Source: Patescibacteria group bacterium UBA6263 (lineage in GTDB: Bacteria; Patescibacteriota; Gracilibacteria; Absconditabacterales; Absconditicoccaceae). From it: a DNA stretch of 31,928 nucleotides. The notes below the pieces were generated by a model. That model did no database searches. It was not told the DNA's origin and saw nothing but the letters and a program-made list of their open reading frames with translations. The translations under genes and the position numbers were made by a program. Every line of letters begins with the position of its first letter. Within the stretch, counting starts at the first letter, position 1. The stretch spans positions 27,492-59,419 of the forward strand of contig DJVF01000026.1 in NCBI GenBank assembly GCA_002441085.1. The letters run 5' to 3'. This document shows, one piece after another, positions 7,777 to 16,723 of the stretch.

Positions 7777-10569
7777 CTAAGTGCTAAGTACTTTTTGAAA
7801 TATTAACTTATCATTTTCACAATCAACATTGATTATGTCTCACTGAGCAAAATTTCATGATACTATTTCTTTAGCAATAGGATTAGTTAAATAATTCTGG
7901 ATTGCTCTATCTATAGGACGAGCTCAATTAGCTGGATCTCGTCATTTTTTGGCTATATAATTTTTGGCTGAATTTGTTAAATTTATTGTTATTTTGCTAT
8001 TGGAATATATTAGATCAAATTGTTGTTTAAATTTTATTTCCAAGATAGCTTTGAACATCGTTGGAAACATAGGATTGAATATAATATTATTATCTACTCT
8101 ATTCAAAAATTCTGGACGGAAAAATTCCATCATAATTGGTTTTAGTTCTTGTTCAAGCTCTTCTCTTTGGATATTCTCGTCTTGGGTAGATAAATTTTCT
8201 ACATTTAAGTTTTTCTTTTTTGATCTACGATTTCTTTTGTTGGGAATATCTTGTGATTTGGATATTTCAACTTTTTTTTGATCTAGTATATCTATAGGAT
8301 AAATGTCTCATAAGATTTCTTGCGATCAGCTTAATTTTTCCATAATCTGATGTGATCAAATATTGGAAGTCATAATTATGATTGTATTTTTGAAATCTAT
8401 TGTATTGCCTAGTGAATCATTTAGCATACCATCATCAAAAACTTGCAAAAAAAGATCAAAAACTTTTTGATGAGCTTTTTCTACTTCATCCAGAAGTATG
8501 ACAGAATAAGGTTTTGTTCTAATAGCTTCTGTGAGCTGTCATCAAGATTCGTATCCAACATATCATGGAGGAGATCAAATCAACTTGGATGCAGAATGTT
8601 CTTCTTGATATTCGCTCATATTGAGTCTAACCATAGCTTTTTTATCAGAAAAAAGAAACTCAGCTAGAGCTTTTGCAAGTTCGGTCTTACCAACTCAAGT
8701 TGGTCATAAAAAAATGAAAGATCAGATAGGTTTCTTGGGATCTTTGAGTCCTATCCTAGCACGTCTGATAGCATTGCTTATTGCCGATATAGCTTCTGGT
8801 TGACCTATAACTTTTGTAGATAAATAATCTTCTAAATTAGCCAATTTTTCTGATTCATTTTGTTGCATCTGAGTAAGTGGTATTCAAGTTTTATCAGATA
8901 TTACTTTTGCTATATCCTCTCTTTCTACTGTATCTTTTATATGTATTCAATAATCTAATTGTAATTTATAAATTTTTTCTTTATTTGCGCTGATTGTATT
9001 ATTAATTTCCAATATCTTTCAGTTTCTAATTTGTGCAACTTTTTCAAATTCTGATTTTTCTTCAAATATTTTAGCTTGATCTTCTAATTGTTGAATATGT
9101 TTTTCCAAAATCTTATTTTCTTCAAATATTTCTTTGATTTTTTGTCGTGAAGATTTTTGGGAATTATAAGATGTTTCCAATTTTGATATTTCTTGAGATA
9201 TTTTCTCTAATCTGCTCTCTAATTCTTTTTTTGTAATGGTATTTGTAGTTCATAATATTTCTTCTGATATGGAAAATTTTTCTTTGTTGAGTTCTCAGAT
9301 TTTTATATTAATTTCTCAAATAAATGATGGTAGTGATGTCATAGAAATTTTGACTTTGGTAGCTGCTTGATCCAGCACACTTATAGCTTTGTCTGGCAGT
9401 TTGCGATCTGTGATATATCTATTGCTAAGCTCGACTGCAGCGACCAATGCTGTATCATAGATAGTCACTAAATGATGCTTCTCAAATGATCATTCTATTC
9501 ATCTAAGTATAGTAATAGTATCCTGTACGCTTGGTTCTTGGATAATGATAGTTTCAAATCTTCTAGTCAATCAGGTGTCTTTTTCTATATTTTGACGATA
9601 CTGACTAGTGGTAGTTGCTCATATTATCTGAATATTTCAACTTGATAATTCTGGTTTGAGCATCTCTGCAAGATCCATAGATCCCTCTGCTTTGCCCGCT
9701 CATGCAATATTATGAAATTCATCGATAAACAAAATTATTTTTCAATTGGATTCTTTGACTTGTTTGATAATTCAAGATATTTTTTCTTCAAACTCTCATC
9801 TAAATTTGGTTCATGAAATAATCGATCAAAGATTGACTCTCAAAATAGTTTTGTCCTGCAAATAAGATGGCACTTCTCAGCTAGCAATTTTCTGTGCCAA
9901 CAATTCTGCAATAGCAGTCTTACCAACTCATGCATCTCATAGTATCACTACATTATTTTTTTCTTTTCTACACAGTATCTCTATCATTTTTGTAAGTTCT
10001 TTTTCTCTTCAGATTACTTCTTTGAGTTTTTTATCTTTTGCTAATTGAATAAGATCTTCTGAATATTTATTTAATATTTCCGATTCTGAACTTGGATTTT
10101 CTGGCATATCAAATTGATGATCAGAATTTAATTTTGCTTTTGGCATTTGAGACACCAATAATTGCATTTTTTCAAAAGTGATTCATTGATCGTTTAACAT
10201 TTTGCTTACAGAGTTTTTGGATTTGAGTACTGATAGAAACATATGATATATACCTACATTGGCATCTCACATAGATTCTGTAATTTTATTTACATTTACA
10301 AAAACATCATTTAATTCTTGAGAAACAGAAAAATTACTTTGTATAGAGAGCAATCCTGCAAGAGAAATTTGTGTTTGATTCCTAATTTCATTGAGATCAG
10401 CTCATCATTGTTTCAATAGTTTTGATATGACATTATTTGATTGATTGATCAATACAAAAAAAAGATGTGGCACATCTACAGGATTGTGTTTATATTTTTC
10501 TGATGCTAAATCGTATGTTGCATTCACGATTCATTTGGATTGCTGATCATAATTATCAAAGGTTCACAT
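7777..10569 (-). CDS. clpB: ClpB-type AAA+ disaggregase (UGA=Gly)
   Basis: An ATP-driven Hsp100 chaperone of 930 residues (typical ClpB about 860). The order is an N-terminal Clp repeat domain (1-150), NBD1 with Walker A GDAGVGKT near residue 212 and IDEFHNIAGAG, a coiled-coil middle domain (about 400-530), and NBD2 with GPTGVGKT near residue 623, GSPPGYVGYESGG, LLDEVEKAH and FRPEFLNRVD. It ends with GARPIDRAIQ. UGA encodes Walker A glycines in both NBDs. The middle domain argues for ClpB over ClpA. Odd: about 45-55 extra charged residues, with KRNRRSKKK, lie between MTSNIG and FRPEFLNRVD in NBD2. The start is the ATG followed directly by UGA (MGTFDNYDQQ). A TTGACA-16-TATAAA promoter lies upstream. 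The stop is TAG. Confidence 0.93.
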
Positions 10570-10597
10570 AATGATAAAATAAGAAATAAATTACTTT

Positions 10598-10625
10598 TTT
10601 ATAGTGATTTACCAGTAAATGTCAA
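10598..10625 (-). promoter_or_regulatory. Promoter of clpB with a dyad in the spacer
   Basis: On the minus strand TTGACA (10620-10625) and TATAAA (10598-10603) are separated by 16 bases. The spacer contains ATTTACTGGTAAAT, a 6-bp dyad with a 2-base centre, a good place for a repressor to bind. It is not the CIRCE or CtsR heat-shock sequence. Confidence 0.6.
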
Positions 10626-10657
10626 TGTATTATATAAAACATAATATAAATATATAC

Positions 10658-10685
10658 TTGACTTATACTGTATAATTATTATATA
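10658..10685 (+). promoter_or_regulatory. Promoter of the lipoprotein gene
   Basis: TTGACT (10658-10663) and TATATA (10680-10685) are separated by 16 bases. The dyad TTATACTGTATAA begins right after the -35 box. It is divergent from the clpB promoter about 30 bases away. Confidence 0.55.
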
Positions 10686-10707
10686 TCTTATTATAAACAA
10701 ATATTAT

Positions 10708-11064
10708 ATGAAAAATAAAAACTTTATAATTGTATCGATTATATTTATATTATCAGCTTGCTCACAACAAAAAATAGACGAAAAAAACAATGAATTTCTG
10801 ACACAGATTGCGAGATTACATTGTAACGATTCTGTACAAATTCCTGAGATTAATTATCCCCATATCGTAAGAAATATAAGAAGGAAAGATAATTTAATCA
10901 GTATACGACAGACGACATACTCAATAAATAAGCAATCTGATAATCTATACTTACTTAGTAATGATAGTTCAAATTATAAAATTTGTTTGGATATCATTCC
11001 TAAAATTTCTCATGGTGGGATATCAAAAACACCTATGATGACAGTCAAAAGGTTATGTAATTAA
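10708..11064 (+). CDS. Small predicted lipoprotein, unknown function
   Basis: A 118-residue protein with a lipoprotein signal: MKNKNFIIVSIIFILSAC, with lipobox LSAC and the lipid-modified Cys at 18. The mature part starts SQQKIDEKNN and has no recognised domain; it has two further cysteines (near LHCND and KICLD) and a C-terminal KRLCN. Its glycines are few and all GGN, so code use is uninformative. It is divergent from clpB, has its own promoter and terminator, and is probably anchored on the outer face of the membrane. I do not recognise the family. Confidence 0.7.
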   Translation: MKNKNFIIVSIIFILSACSQQKIDEKNNEFLTQIARLHCNDSVQIPEINYPHIVRNIRRKDNLISIRQTTYSINKQSDNLYLLSNDSSNYKICLDIIPKISHGGISKTPMMTVKRLCN

Positions 11065-11080
11065 AATTTGATTATGTATT

Positions 11081-11113
11081 TGAGAGTTTGGTTTTACCAA
11101 CTCTCATTTTTTT
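11081..11113 (+). terminator. Rho-independent terminator after the lipoprotein gene
   Basis: The stem gagagtt.gg / ccaactctc with a tttta loop is followed by seven T, about 17 bases after the stop. It resembles the terminator after prs. Confidence 0.75.
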
Positions 11114-11150
11114 ATAAAAAAACTCCCTGCCAAAAAAGCGAAGGGAGTCT
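11114..11150 (-). terminator. Rho-independent terminator for the minus-strand gene at 11176
   Basis: On the minus strand ACTCCCT pairs with AGGGAGT (plus-strand arms 11122-11128 and 11142-11148), followed by a T run. It lies just after the stop codon at 11176. Confidence 0.75.
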
Positions 11151-11175
11151 TTATAATTACTCTTACTGATTCAGT

Positions 11176-11715
11176 TTATTTACTGACTTCTGCAACGAAT
11201 TTTTTTACAAGGACAGCAAAAAACATTCTACTAATCCTGGTTTCAAAGAATTCGTTTAGCCGGAGCACCTGTTTGGTTTTTGCCAATGAAGCGACTTCTT
11301 TTTCAATGATAAGTGAGAGATCACGACCAAATGCTTCATCAATGATTTCATTTGCATCGTCAATGAATTCCCGGAAAGCTTCACCGATTTCAGTTTTGGG
11401 CTCTGATTTTTCAAGATATTCACTTTCCACACTTATCGAGAGCCCTCTTTCAACTGTTTTTATCGTAAGCAGGATGTCCGGTACTGTGTTGATGGGGAAT
11501 CCATCAAGTTGACAACGTTTTTTATCATCGAGTAAATCAAGCCAGGTAGTTTCGGCAAGTAGAGATAATTTCCTGAGAGGATCTTTGGTCTCTACAAGAT
11601 TGTTTATCCTTACTGTAACCTTGAGATCTTTGGCAACTTTGCCAAGATGACCTACTGCAGAGAAAGCTCTGAGAGCTATTTCGAATGCAGATTCTACAAA
11701 TTTTTTTAAAAACAT
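11176..11715 (-). CDS. Conserved-looking hypothetical protein, 179 residues
   Basis: I do not recognise this protein. It begins MFLKKFVESAFEIALRAF (amphipathic helix) and has a central part rich in beta-like stretches (VTVRINNLVET, DILLTIKTVERGLSISVE). An acidic helical segment follows (GEAFREFIDDANEIIDEAF), then a basic helical C-terminus. No signal peptide is clear. All six glycines are GGN and the DNA looks richer in G+C than the host genes, as in the ABC locus that follows on the same strand. The leader TCTAACAAAAAAACT upstream of its ATG closely resembles the leader of the gene at 17442, which ties it to that locus. Confidence 0.7.
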   Translation of the reverse strand: MFLKKFVESAFEIALRAFSAVGHLGKVAKDLKVTVRINNLVETKDPLRKLSLLAETTWLDLLDDKKRCQLDGFPINTVPDILLTIKTVERGLSISVESEYLEKSEPKTEIGEAFREFIDDANEIIDEAFGRDLSLIIEKEVASLAKTKQVLRLNEFFETRISRMFFAVLVKKFVAEVSK

Positions 11716-11760
11716 AGTTGTTAGTTTTTTTGTTAGACATTATTTTTATTTAACACATAC

Positions 11761-11788
11761 TATATAGTAATTTATAAATAAAAATCAA
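11761..11788 (-). promoter_or_regulatory. Likely promoter of the 179-residue hypothetical gene
   Basis: On the minus strand TTGATT (11783-11788) and TATATA (11761-11766) are separated by 16 bases, about 45 bases before the start codon. Confidence 0.45.
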
Positions 11789-11814
11789 GAAGTAAAAAAT
11801 AAAACTAAAATCAG

Positions 11815-11843
11815 ATTGACTTATTTAAGTAAATAATTATAAA
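11815..11843 (+). promoter_or_regulatory. Likely promoter of the small membrane protein gene
   Basis: TTGACT and TATAAA are separated by 16 bases. The spacer region contains the perfect dyad TTATTTA-AG-TAAATAA. It lies about 35 bases before the ATG at 11874. Positions are approximate to a few bases. Confidence 0.5.
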
Positions 11844-11873
11844 ATTTAAGAATAAAAACAAATAATTACAATT

Positions 11874-12044
11874 ATGAACAAAATAGATTTTTTGGGTATT
11901 GCAGTACTAAGTATAGTAATACTTGTTATAATTTTTTTCTTGAGTATATTCTTTGCTATACTAGGATGGATACTAAACTATTTTTGGATTGCTATCATTG
12001 TAGCAGTTATAGTATGGTATGGCCTGTTTAGAAAAAGAAAATAA
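11874..12044 (+). CDS. Small membrane protein, 56 residues
   Basis: A very hydrophobic peptide (MNKIDFLGIAVLSIVILVII ... IAIIVAVIVWYGLFRKRK) with two predicted membrane segments joined by a GWILNYFW turn and ending in a basic tail, which places the C-terminus in the cytosol. It has its own promoter and a strong terminator. No function can be assigned. It is transcribed opposite to the ABC locus it borders, and contains no UGA. Confidence 0.6.
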   Translation: MNKIDFLGIAVLSIVILVIIFFLSIFFAILGWILNYFWIAIIVAVIVWYGLFRKRK

Positions 12045-12066
12045 CAATACTTGATTTTAAACACTA

Positions 12067-12093
12067 TCCTTTGGGTTTCCAAAGGATTTTTTT
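12067..12093 (+). terminator. Rho-independent terminator after the small membrane protein
   Basis: The stem tcctttgg / ccaaagga with a 4-base loop is followed by seven T. Confidence 0.85.
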
Positions 12094-12097
12094 GAAT

Positions 12098-12130
12098 AAA
12101 AAAATCCCGCCGGTAAAAAACCGGACAGGA
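12098..12130 (-). terminator. Rho-independent terminator after the ABC ATPase gene
   Basis: On the minus strand a CCGGT / ACCGG stem with flanking TCC / GGGA pairs is followed by a T run. It ends the ABC locus transcript, 8 bases past the stop codon. Confidence 0.75.
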
Positions 12131-12137
12131 TATGGGT

Positions 12138-13058
12138 TTATTTCTCAAGTTCAATAGCTTCCATCTTATCACGAACCTCGTTGACTAACTCAGTAAACCG
12201 AGTTGATTTACGAACTGAATTATCGCGAATATCGGGAAGATCAATCTTGATATGATATCTGATTGATGCAGGCCCCGAATCCAATATCAGTATATCACTA
12301 GCCAAAAAAACGGCTTCGCTCTCTGAGTGAGTAACCAAGATTGTTGTTGGATCCAAAGCATTGTCCGCCTCGAATATAGAACGCATAAACATTTGCATTT
12401 GTTTCCTAGTTACAATATCCAAAGCTCCAAATGGTTCGTCCATAAGAAGAATTTGTGGATTAGCAACTAGACTACGAGCAATGGCAACTCTCTGTAATTG
12501 ACCACCTGACAAAATAGGATATTTCGCCCATTTGTTTTCGTGGCCACTTAAACCAACGATATTGATCATTTCCATAGCTTTTTCACGAGCTTTAGATTTT
12601 TCAACACCATTGATAAGTAATGGTAGAGCAACATTGTCCAAGACTGACATCCACTCGAAAGATGAATATTGTTGAAAAACCATTGGGATAGATTGTCCAC
12701 TCTTACGTGGCTGACCGTAAATCAAAACTTCGCCAGAAGTTGGTTTTTGTAAACCAGAAATATAGCGAAGAATTGTGGATTTGCCACATCCAGATTTGCC
12801 CATAATAGCAACAAACTGACCTTTTGCTACTATATCTTTGATTTCCAGATTGAAACCATCGAATATAACATTTTGGTTTGGTTTGTCACCATAGATTTGA
12901 ACAATGTCTTTGAGATCTATTACATTTACATCCTCAAAGCCTTCTTTTGTTATAAGTTGCTCGACAGGAGATGAAAAAACTTCCTGTTTTGATTCTAGGG
13001 CTTCTTGCTGCTCCTGAGCTTCTGGAACTTTTTTTGACCAAATATTTCCTGTTTTCAT
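12138..13058 (-). CDS. ABC transporter ATPase, NitT/TauT-like family
   Basis: The energy-coupling subunit of an import-type ABC transporter, 306 residues. An N-terminal extension (1-45, Glu/Gln-rich) precedes the ATPase core. Visible motifs are Walker A GKSGCGKST near residue 87, Q-loop MVFQQYSSFEW, signature LSGGQLQRVAIARSL, Walker B ILLMDEPFGALD and H-loop VTHSESEAV. EPFGALDIVTRKQMQ and the QPRKSG/FQQ spacing fit the nitrate/taurine/aliphatic-sulfonate group; the substrate cannot be read from the sequence. It starts 2 bases after the permease stop, so the two are translated together. All of about 19 glycines are GGN. Confidence 0.9.
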   Translation of the reverse strand: MKTGNIWSKKVPEAQEQQEALESKQEVFSSPVEQLITKEGFEDVNVIDLKDIVQIYGDKPNQNVIFDGFNLEIKDIVAKGQFVAIMGKSGCGKSTILRYISGLQKPTSGEVLIYGQPRKSGQSIPMVFQQYSSFEWMSVLDNVALPLLINGVEKSKAREKAMEMINIVGLSGHENKWAKYPILSGGQLQRVAIARSLVANPQILLMDEPFGALDIVTRKQMQMFMRSIFEADNALDPTTILVTHSESEAVFLASDILILDSGPASIRYHIKIDLPDIRDNSVRKSTRFTELVNEVRDKMEAIELEK

Positions 13059-13060
13059 AA

Positions 13061-13876
13061 CTATGCATATTTAAATTTGAACAACTTTTTATCCAGTTTT
13101 TTCAAGAGTTTATCCTGAATAAACCCAATAAAAATAATAAGTATCAAAACAGCATAAACCTGTTCTATATTACCATTTCTATTGGTTGCAAGATAGATAA
13201 GGTAACCTAAGCCACCTTTGGCATTTACCAGTTCAGCTATGACGATGTAAGTCCAAGATACAGCAACTAAATTGATAATATCTGGGAAGAATCTGCTAAT
13301 AACTGATGGTAAATAAAAATACCTCAGCATTTGCCAGGTATTGGCATTGAGTGTCCTCATTGTTTGGTACAAAGCCTTGAGATGATCATTTGTTTTGATT
13401 TCATCAATTCTTTGTACAACTGCTGGTAATAGGTAAACAAATATACCAAAAGCCAAAAACTGAACTTTGATATTGAGACCAATTCCAAATAAGGCCATAA
13501 AGATACCAGTAGTGGCAGGCAACGGAGTGAACCGGATTGCTTCAATTTGCTTGCTTATCAAGTGCCTAAAAAAAGGTATAAGCCCTATCAAAAATCCCAA
13601 TGGTACAGCTATTACAATAGCTTGAATATAGCCAAGACCATTTACGGTAATCGAATATCCCATATTGTAAAATAGGGCTTTTTCAGTTACTAGAATCAGA
13701 AATGATTTGACTACATCAATTGGTGATGGAACGATAAGTGGGTTTACCCATTGCATAGTCGGGAAGAGCCACCATAGAAATAATAGCAACAACCAACCCA
13801 GAATATTGATAGAAAAAGCCAGCCTAGGCTTTACTTCTCCTCCAATACTAAATAAGTTTTTTATGATTTGTCTCAT
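13061..13876 (-). CDS. ABC transporter permease, NitT/TauT-like family
   Basis: An integral membrane subunit of 271 residues with about six hydrophobic segments, starting with LGWLLLLFLWWLF near residue 27. The cytoplasmic EAA-like loop, which contacts the ATPase, is seen as LKALYQTMRTLNANTWQ ... YLPSVISRFFPDIINLVAVSW, followed by AELVNAKGGLGYLI, typical of the BPD_transp_1 group including SsuC/TauC. It is coupled to the ATPase gene by a 2-base gap. It is separated from the solute-binding gene by a terminator hairpin, so it is probably made in smaller amounts. No UGA occurs among about 17 glycines. The stop is TAG. Confidence 0.9.
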   Translation of the reverse strand: MRQIIKNLFSIGGEVKPRLAFSINILGWLLLLFLWWLFPTMQWVNPLIVPSPIDVVKSFLILVTEKALFYNMGYSITVNGLGYIQAIVIAVPLGFLIGLIPFFRHLISKQIEAIRFTPLPATTGIFMALFGIGLNIKVQFLAFGIFVYLLPAVVQRIDEIKTNDHLKALYQTMRTLNANTWQMLRYFYLPSVISRFFPDIINLVAVSWTYIVIAELVNAKGGLGYLIYLATNRNGNIEQVYAVLILIIFIGFIQDKLLKKLDKKLFKFKYA

Positions 13877-13902
13877 GTGAAATTTTGTTTGATTTTTGTT
13901 TT

Positions 13903-13937
13903 AAAAAAAGGAAGGGAGATAAAAAACCCCCCTTCCA
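13903..13937 (-). terminator. Hairpin terminator between the OmpA-SBP gene and the permease gene
   Basis: On the minus strand the stem GGAAGGGG / CCCTTCC is followed by seven T and lies 20 bases past the OmpA-SBP stop. If it leaks, it would set a high ratio of binding protein to transporter. Confidence 0.75.
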
Positions 13938-13956
13938 TGGATGGAGAATAATCTCC

Positions 13957-15513
13957 TTATTTTGCAATAAATTCGAAATCAGTACGCCTGTTGGCAGCAC
14001 GACCTGCTTCAGTTGAATTATCTGAAACTGGTTTATCTGGTCCGTTACCAACTATTACGAAACGGTTGCGATCGAATTTGTACTCAGACACTAAATAATC
14101 AGCAACTGCTTGCGCTCTTTTTTTGGAGAGTTCAATATTCATGTTACGATCACCTGTGATATCTGTATTGCCTTCTACACGAATACGGAAGCCGGATAGT
14201 TCAAGAGCATAAGGAGCAATATCACGATCAAGATTCATTTTTTCCTCAGTTGTGAGAATATATGAATTGGTCGCAAAATTTACCGTAAGCCTCTTGGTTG
14301 CGATAGCCGGAGCACTTGCAATAGTAGAAGATGCAGGAGTAAACTTCACCTGAGATTCTGCTGCGTGCATTTCTCCGGTTAAACCGCTTATTGCTTGTAT
14401 AATAGATGGATTGGATGCCTGTGACCATGGGACAATATTTGAAAGATTGTTACCATAGCCGTTTTTGTATACCCGACTCATCTTATTGTAAAGCATCTGT
14501 CCTGTGATACCGGTAAAATCTGTTGAAAGACCGAAGAAGTTGAGATTATCGCCATAAGTGGCAAAGTGAATCATCTTCATACCAGCTACAACATCTTTTA
14601 CAGGATCTTCAACGTTGAAAGCTACCTTAAATACTGCAGCCGCAGCTTCCATATTGGAAGCAACTGCCATCTCAGCATTTGCAGTAAGCCAAGCTTTGGA
14701 TAAAGCAACAAATTCTTCCTTCTTTTCTTCCAATACTTCTTTGCGGGCAATAAACCCGTCCATGATAATATTGGGCATAAATTCTGTAGAAGTTAAAATC
14801 CTTGACCTTCTAGCCTGGAGACAAGCAACATCATCCGGAGACCATACTACAGTAGCATCTACATTACCTGATATATATGCATTTTTAGCTGCAAATGGGT
14901 CTGCAAATGAAACGATTTCTACATCATTTTCAGTCAATCCACCTGCTTCCAAAGTAGCGTGAAGTAATGTGTTGGATGGCCAACCCAAAGCACAGGCTAT
15001 TTTCTTCCCACGTAAATCAGCGATGTTTTTGATGCTTTCGTCTACAATAAATAGATCGGCACCCCGACTATCGTCAATCTTGAGGAATTGCTGGACGTTC
15101 ATCCTTGCAAGGTCACCGCTAGCATCCATAGAAATGGGGCTAATATCGGTAGTTGTAAAGATGAAATCCAATTCTCCTGATTTGAGAGCAGACACCAACT
15201 TATTCATATCGTCTTGCACTACAAACTCGGCAGTAATGCCAAATTCTTTGTACATACGACAATCCTTGTTTGGAGTCAGACCATTATTCATCCAAATGCC
15301 GGGCGCAAACCCGGAGAAGTTGTTCATGCCACCACGGATATCAGCATATGATCCTTTTGCTACCTTATTGAGATAAGGATAAGAAAAATATACACCGGTA
15401 CCGAGGATTCCCAATACGAGGATTAACACTACAAATTGAAAACCAAAAGTCCATGCTTTTGGCATGCCAGGAATAGATTTCTTGGACTTTTCTTGATAAT
15501 TCATTGAGTTCAT
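13957..15513 (-). CDS. Membrane-anchored ABC solute-binding protein fused to an OmpA domain
   Basis: A 518-residue fusion. Residues about 22-46 form one membrane segment (FVVLILVLGILGTGVYF). Residues about 60-350 are a solute-binding domain of the NMT1/SsuA/TauA type (FAPGIWMNNGL, LKSGELDFIFTTTDISP, IADLRGKKIACALGWPSNT, SGNVDATVVWSPD). Residues about 405-518 are an OmpA/MotB-type peptidoglycan-binding domain (LTVNFATNSYIL, VEGNTDITGD, NIELSKKRAQAVADYL, AANRRTDFEF), with the Asp and Arg used by this family to hold diaminopimelate. The protein would be anchored at both membrane and wall, holding the receptor near its transporter. The gene is followed by permease and ATPase genes. All of about 36 glycines are GGN. 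The substrate is unknown. Confidence 0.9.
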   Translation of the reverse strand: MNSMNYQEKSKKSIPGMPKAWTFGFQFVVLILVLGILGTGVYFSYPYLNKVAKGSYADIRGGMNNFSGFAPGIWMNNGLTPNKDCRMYKEFGITAEFVVQDDMNKLVSALKSGELDFIFTTTDISPISMDASGDLARMNVQQFLKIDDSRGADLFIVDESIKNIADLRGKKIACALGWPSNTLLHATLEAGGLTENDVEIVSFADPFAAKNAYISGNVDATVVWSPDDVACLQARRSRILTSTEFMPNIIMDGFIARKEVLEEKKEEFVALSKAWLTANAEMAVASNMEAAAAVFKVAFNVEDPVKDVVAGMKMIHFATYGDNLNFFGLSTDFTGITGQMLYNKMSRVYKNGYGNNLSNIVPWSQASNPSIIQAISGLTGEMHAAESQVKFTPASSTIASAPAIATKRLTVNFATNSYILTTEEKMNLDRDIAPYALELSGFRIRVEGNTDITGDRNMNIELSKKRAQAVADYLVSEYKFDRNRFVIVGNGPDKPVSDNSTEAGRAANRRTDFEFIAK

Positions 15514-15568
15514 AATAAATCAGTATTTAATTTGTTTTTAATAAGTTTTTACTGCAATTCAATTTTAA

Positions 15569-16696
15569 TTAGAAGATGTCTCCCAAAGGACCAGCGGCTC
15601 TTTTTTCGTCTCTGGTCAATTTATGATTTGGGTTTGATATCTTTGATGCATCAGGAGTTGTAATTTGACCAGCGTCAAGTTTTTCCGAAATAGCAATAAG
15701 CTTTTCGTAAGCTTCATCACTGTCAAAATCAAATGCCGTAGTATTACGTTCCAGGTCTTCCAAATTCTGAGCAGTCATTGCTAAGTCTTCAGAAATTTTA
15801 CCTGTAACAAACTCTAAAGCATATTCCAATTTCCAGTTTTGGCCACCAGGACCAAGGATCTGATTGAGAATATCAGTAGCCCCGCGTGAAGCTGCTGCCA
15901 TTTCCCAATCCTTTTTCATTATCATCACACTTTCTTCGAAATCCATGATTTTGTTTTCCAATAGAGTTGCCCCTATGGCCAACTTACGATCAAGGTTTGC
16001 GAAAATATTTGAACGAGCAGCATACTTTTTGGTCCATTCAATATTTTTTTCAAGTGTTGTGTTGGTTCTGGTACCGGCAGATGTAGCATTGATAAAAGAT
16101 TGCTGTAGCTCGACGTACTCATCGGTTTCTTTGGCTACATCACCCTTTTCTCGTATCATGGCGTCCATTTTTGCCTTAATCTCACCAGCTTTTTTTCGCT
16201 GACGTTGAACTTCATCCTTTGCTGCATCTGCAGCTTTTTGTGTATCCTGAGACATAGTATCAAAGTCATTTCTTAATTGCTTTATTTTGCCTTTGTGTCT
16301 CAAAAAAGTATTATGAGTTTGCCACATTTTAGACTTTTGCTCATCCAGTTCATCGAAAGGATTCCACCGGATAATAGCTTTGTGAAAAGATCTCACAATT
16401 CTACGGAAAAGTTTGAAAATGGCAGGCATTGCCAAAATAGCAAATAAGACAGCAAGTATAGATGCTATTACAGCAATTACCTGTCCAAGCATTATGAATA
16501 CTGCAGGGAGGACAAATTTGAAAAGTCCCCAGCCTGCAACACCTATGAGGATCAAGCCAAGAAATGAAGCAATAGGTTTTTCTCCTTTTCTCCATTTGCC
16601 AAGCATTGATTTACCCTGTTCCATCAACTTCGCATCATCGAAATATTTCATGATGGGAAGCTGGGTAGGAGTTGATGTTGATGTTCTTGTTTCCAT
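15569..16696 (-). CDS. Membrane protein with long coiled coil, 375 residues, unknown
   Basis: I do not recognise the family. Residues about 45-105 carry two long hydrophobic segments (IASFLGLILIGVAGWGLF and VIAVIASILAVLFAILAM). Residues about 120-345 are a highly charged, heptad-like helical region (KQLRNDFDTMSQDTQKAADA, DEVQRQRKKAGEIKAKMDAM). The C-terminus is loose and polar. This layout recalls membrane-stress proteins in general shape, but no diagnostic motif supports a PspA or TelA call. It lies 55 bases upstream of the OmpA-SBP gene on the same strand. All of about 21 glycines are GGN. Confidence 0.75.
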   Translation of the reverse strand: METRTSTSTPTQLPIMKYFDDAKLMEQGKSMLGKWRKGEKPIASFLGLILIGVAGWGLFKFVLPAVFIMLGQVIAVIASILAVLFAILAMPAIFKLFRRIVRSFHKAIIRWNPFDELDEQKSKMWQTHNTFLRHKGKIKQLRNDFDTMSQDTQKAADAAKDEVQRQRKKAGEIKAKMDAMIREKGDVAKETDEYVELQQSFINATSAGTRTNTTLEKNIEWTKKYAARSNIFANLDRKLAIGATLLENKIMDFEESVMIMKKDWEMAAASRGATDILNQILGPGGQNWKLEYALEFVTGKISEDLAMTAQNLEDLERNTTAFDFDSDEAYEKLIAISEKLDAGQITTPDASKISNPNHKLTRDEKRAAGPLGDIF

Positions 16697-16723
16697 ATAA
16701 AAGATTTTGTTTTAATGATTGAA

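Noticed and set aside
14615..15376. Plus-strand open frames opposite the OmpA-SBP gene
   Set aside because: They are shadows of a strongly recognisable minus-strand gene with domain motifs. Their own translations have no recognisable domain.
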